This document shows positions 62,023-63,820 of a stretch of DNA of 63,820 nucleotides, piece by piece. Source of the DNA: Filifactor villosus (GTDB lineage: Bacteria > Bacillota > Clostridia > Peptostreptococcales > Filifactoraceae); the NCBI RefSeq assembly GCF_042652965.1, contig NZ_JBHSHL010000052.1:1-63820 (forward strand), in the 5' to 3' direction. Position 1 is the stretch's first letter. The number at the start of each line of letters is the position of its first letter. The position numbers and the translations under genes were made by a program. Below the pieces are notes generated by a model, which searched no databases, was not told the DNA's origin, and worked only from the letters and a program-made list of their open reading frames with translations.

Positions 62023-62250
62023 GTTTGAGAATCATGTAATTTCATAGGTGATCAAAACTTCTTGCCATCTAAATAATGTTTCTATGTTTGAGAATGATGT
62101 AATTTCATAGGTGATCAAAACTTCTTGCCATCTAAATAATGTTTCTATGTTTGAGAATGATGTAATTTCATAGGTGATCAAAACTCAGTAGTATAATCTT
62201 CCCACGTCACATAAGTTTGAGAATGATGTAATTTCATAGGTGATCAAAAC
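62023..62250 (+). CRISPR. Type II-A CRISPR array, 4 repeats and 3 spacers
   Basis: Four 36-base repeats start at 62023, 62086, 62149 and 62215. Each begins GTTTGAGAAT and ends GGTGATCAAAAC. The first repeat differs at base 11 (C for G); the others are identical. Spacers are 27, 27 and 30 bases (62059-62085, 62122-62148, 62185-62214). The first two spacers are identical, so a repeat-spacer unit was duplicated. The repeat matches the tracrRNA anti-repeat upstream of cas9. I see no match of the spacers to the prophage in this window. Confidence 0.97.
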
Positions 62251-62428
62251 TCTTCCATTAAAAAAACAATAGGAATACCCCCTTATCTTCCATATTTTAT
62301 AACTTTTAAACGGTCAAAAAATATATATTTTATCAGTTATAACTTTCAAATTTGCACTTTATCCGTTGTAATCCATCTGTAAATGTGCTAAGCTATGCTC
62401 AACTATGAGAAAGGGGGTTATGGTCTCC

Positions 62429-63643
62429 ATGATTAAACGTGAATTGTATATGAGTCGCATCCGCCCATTCATCGGGTCGGAGCTTATAAAAGTGATGACC
62501 GGTATTCGACGCTGCGGAAAGTCGGTCATGTTAGAACTTATCAGGCAGGAACTCACTGAATCCGGTGTCAGTCCGTCTCGGTTTATCTCTATCAACTTTG
62601 AAGATATGAGCTGTTCCCATCTACAAACAGCCAAGGCGTTGCACGATGAGATCACAAAAAGAGCTGCCGAGATCAATGACAAGGCTTATCTCTTCTTTGA
62701 TGAGATCCAAGAAGTTAAGGATTGGGAGAAATGTATCAACTCCTTGCGTGTTACACTCAACTGCGATATCTACATTACCGGCTCGAATGCGAATCTGTTG
62801 TCCGGTGAGCTTACGACCTATTTGGGTGGACGCTATGTTGAGTTTGTAATCTATCCCTTTTCCTTCGCAGAGTTCACGGAATTGTATCGTCCTACTGCAC
62901 CCAACGAGCCTATCCGGAAGTATTTCCGGCAGTACCTTCTGTCCGGCGGTATGCCGTACCTTGCGAACCTGCGTTATGCAGATGCACCGTCTAAGCAGTA
63001 TCTACATGATCTATTCAACTCTGTTCAGCTCAAGGACATTGTAAAAAGAAACAAAATCCGAGATGTTGACTTGTTGGAGCGTATCATCTCCTATGTCATG
63101 GCCAATGTCGGCACGACGTTCTCCGCAACATCTCTTGCAAAGTTCCTCAAAAGTGAGCGGCGTAATGTCGCACCGGAGACAATTCTAAACTATATCAAAT
63201 ACTGCTGTGATGCTTATCTGTTCTATCAGGTGAAGCGCGAAGACTTGCAAGGTAAGCAGATTCTCGCATCCAATGAAAAATACTACATTGCAGATCACGG
63301 TATCCGTGAAGCGGTTTTCGGCGGTAACACAAAAGACATCAACCTCATCCTTGAGAACGTAGTCTACTTGGAGCTGCGTCGCAGAGACTATAATGTAACG
63401 GTTGGAAGAAGCGGAGACAAGGAGATCGACTTCGTTTGCAATAAGCGTGGCGAAAAACTCTATGTTCAGGTTACTTATCTTTTGGCATCAGAAGAAACCA
63501 TTGCCCGTGAGTTTGGGGCGTATGATAATATCCGAGATAACTTCCCGAAGTATGTCGTTTCTCTCGATGAGTTTGATATGAGCCGACACGGTATCAAACA
63601 CCGGAACATTCAGGACTTTCTCATGATGGAAGAGTGGAACTGA
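62429..63643 (+). CDS. AAA ATPase with DUF4143 C-terminal domain
   Basis: The 404-residue protein has an AAA_14 domain with Walker A MTGIRRCGKSVML and Walker B AYLFFDEIQEV, a sensor-like YITGSNANLLSG, and the winged-helix and DUF4143 region with YPFSFAEF and LSGGMPYL. A PD-(D/E)xK-like end follows (KEIDFVCNKRGEKLYVQV), typical of this family. Its role is unknown; many copies occur per genome in anaerobes. The start ATG at 62429 matches the usual MIKRELYM start; 62420 and 62405 are alternatives. Confidence 0.88.
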   Translation: MIKRELYMSRIRPFIGSELIKVMTGIRRCGKSVMLELIRQELTESGVSPSRFISINFEDMSCSHLQTAKALHDEITKRAAEINDKAYLFFDEIQEVKDWEKCINSLRVTLNCDIYITGSNANLLSGELTTYLGGRYVEFVIYPFSFAEFTELYRPTAPNEPIRKYFRQYLLSGGMPYLANLRYADAPSKQYLHDLFNSVQLKDIVKRNKIRDVDLLERIISYVMANVGTTFSATSLAKFLKSERRNVAPETILNYIKYCCDAYLFYQVKREDLQGKQILASNEKYYIADHGIREAVFGGNTKDINLILENVVYLELRRRDYNVTVGRSGDKEIDFVCNKRGEKLYVQVTYLLASEETIAREFGAYDNIRDNFPKYVVSLDEFDMSRHGIKHRNIQDFLMMEEWN

Positions 63644-63649
63644 AAATAT

Positions 63650-63676
63650 GCCGTCACAGGCTTTGAAGGCTGTGAC
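63650..63676 (+). terminator. Hairpin after the ATPase gene
   Basis: CGTCACAG and CTGTGACG pair over a ten-base loop just past the stop. The T run is short, so it may be a weak terminator. Confidence 0.5.
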
Positions 63677-63755
63677 GAACGCTTTGTTGCAAGCTTTAGC
63701 GGAGGGTGCTACAAAGTACAAACGAGCAGTTCAGACAAGTTGCAAGTTACCTAGA

Positions 63756-63820
63756 GCGTGTCTACACAAATTAAACAAGGCATCTTAACCATAAAACGAT
63801 CGATGCCAAATGAACTGCTC
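63756..63820 (-). mobile_element. End of an insertion sequence running off the window
   Basis: The end GTGTCTACACAAATTAAACA and following bases are the inverted match, with about ten differences in 62, of the remnant at 55364-55425. The element continues beyond the window, so its transposase cannot be seen. Two inverted ends thus bracket the CRISPR-cas locus and the ATPase gene. Confidence 0.65.

Noticed and set aside
62059..62214. Self-targeting spacers against the prophage in this window
   Set aside because: By eye I found no match of either distinct spacer to the prophage on either strand; a computed search with mismatches would be needed to be sure.

Overview
The window looks like the chromosome of a low-to-mid GC anaerobic Firmicute (Clostridia or Tissierellia, Peptoniphilaceae-like). 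Reasons: strong Gram-positive ribosome binding sites with frequent TTG/GTG starts, a PBSX-type myovirus prophage, a sodium-pumping NADH:quinone oxidoreductase beside EtfAB, ECF-type uptake, an Lsa-type ABC-F protein and a type II-A CRISPR system with a Cas9 of 1364 residues. The species cannot be named from sequence alone.

Region 1 (1 to about 21.9 kb) is the late half of a prophage whose left part lies outside the window. It runs small terminase (Mu gp27-like), large terminase, SPP1 gp6-like portal, MuF head protein, scaffold, capsid, connectors, then a PBSX-like contractile tail (sheath, tube, frameshifted chaperone, short tape measure, hub, baseplate, fibres), a late terminator, a Dam-type methylase and a small membrane protein. 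Special points are a toxin-like C-terminal extension on MuF followed by an overlapping small acidic gene, a canonical -1 frameshift site with hairpin, and arrays of TGAAAGAT both between the terminase genes and near the right end.

Region 2 (22 to 33.6 kb) has an AT-rich BceAB-like peptide-resistance transporter bracketed by 24-bp direct repeats, then long intergenic stretches full of two interspersed repeat families (called R1 and R2 here). Between these lie chromosomal genes: a secreted C69 dipeptidase, a copper-amine-oxidase-N-domain protein, a Cys-rich small protein, an SDR epimerase, a zinc-ribbon membrane protein with a discoidin-like domain, and a DUF6442-like/XRE regulator pair.

Region 3 (33.8 to 51 kb) is energy and uptake: nqrBCDEF without nqrA, tRNA-Phe and tRNA-Ile, an Lsa-like ABC-F gene with a palindrome over its predicted start of transcription, an ECF transporter (fused tandem ATPase, EcfT, MptS/Trep_Strep-type S component), two ABC half-exporter-fold proteins resembling YbtPQ, an AraC regulator whose promoter carries a Fur-like 7-1-7 palindrome, and etfBA. 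The cluster around 40.5-48.5 kb reads as an iron, metallophore or tetrapyrrole uptake locus.

Region 4 (51 to 63.8 kb) holds a small zinc-ribbon protein, divergent pdxR/pdxS without pdxT, then a compact type II-A CRISPR locus: tracrRNA, cas9, cas1, cas2, csn2 and an array of four repeats, two of whose three spacers are identical. It is followed by an AAA/DUF4143 ATPase. Related insertion-sequence ends in inverted orientation lie on both sides of this block, and the right-hand one runs off the window end.
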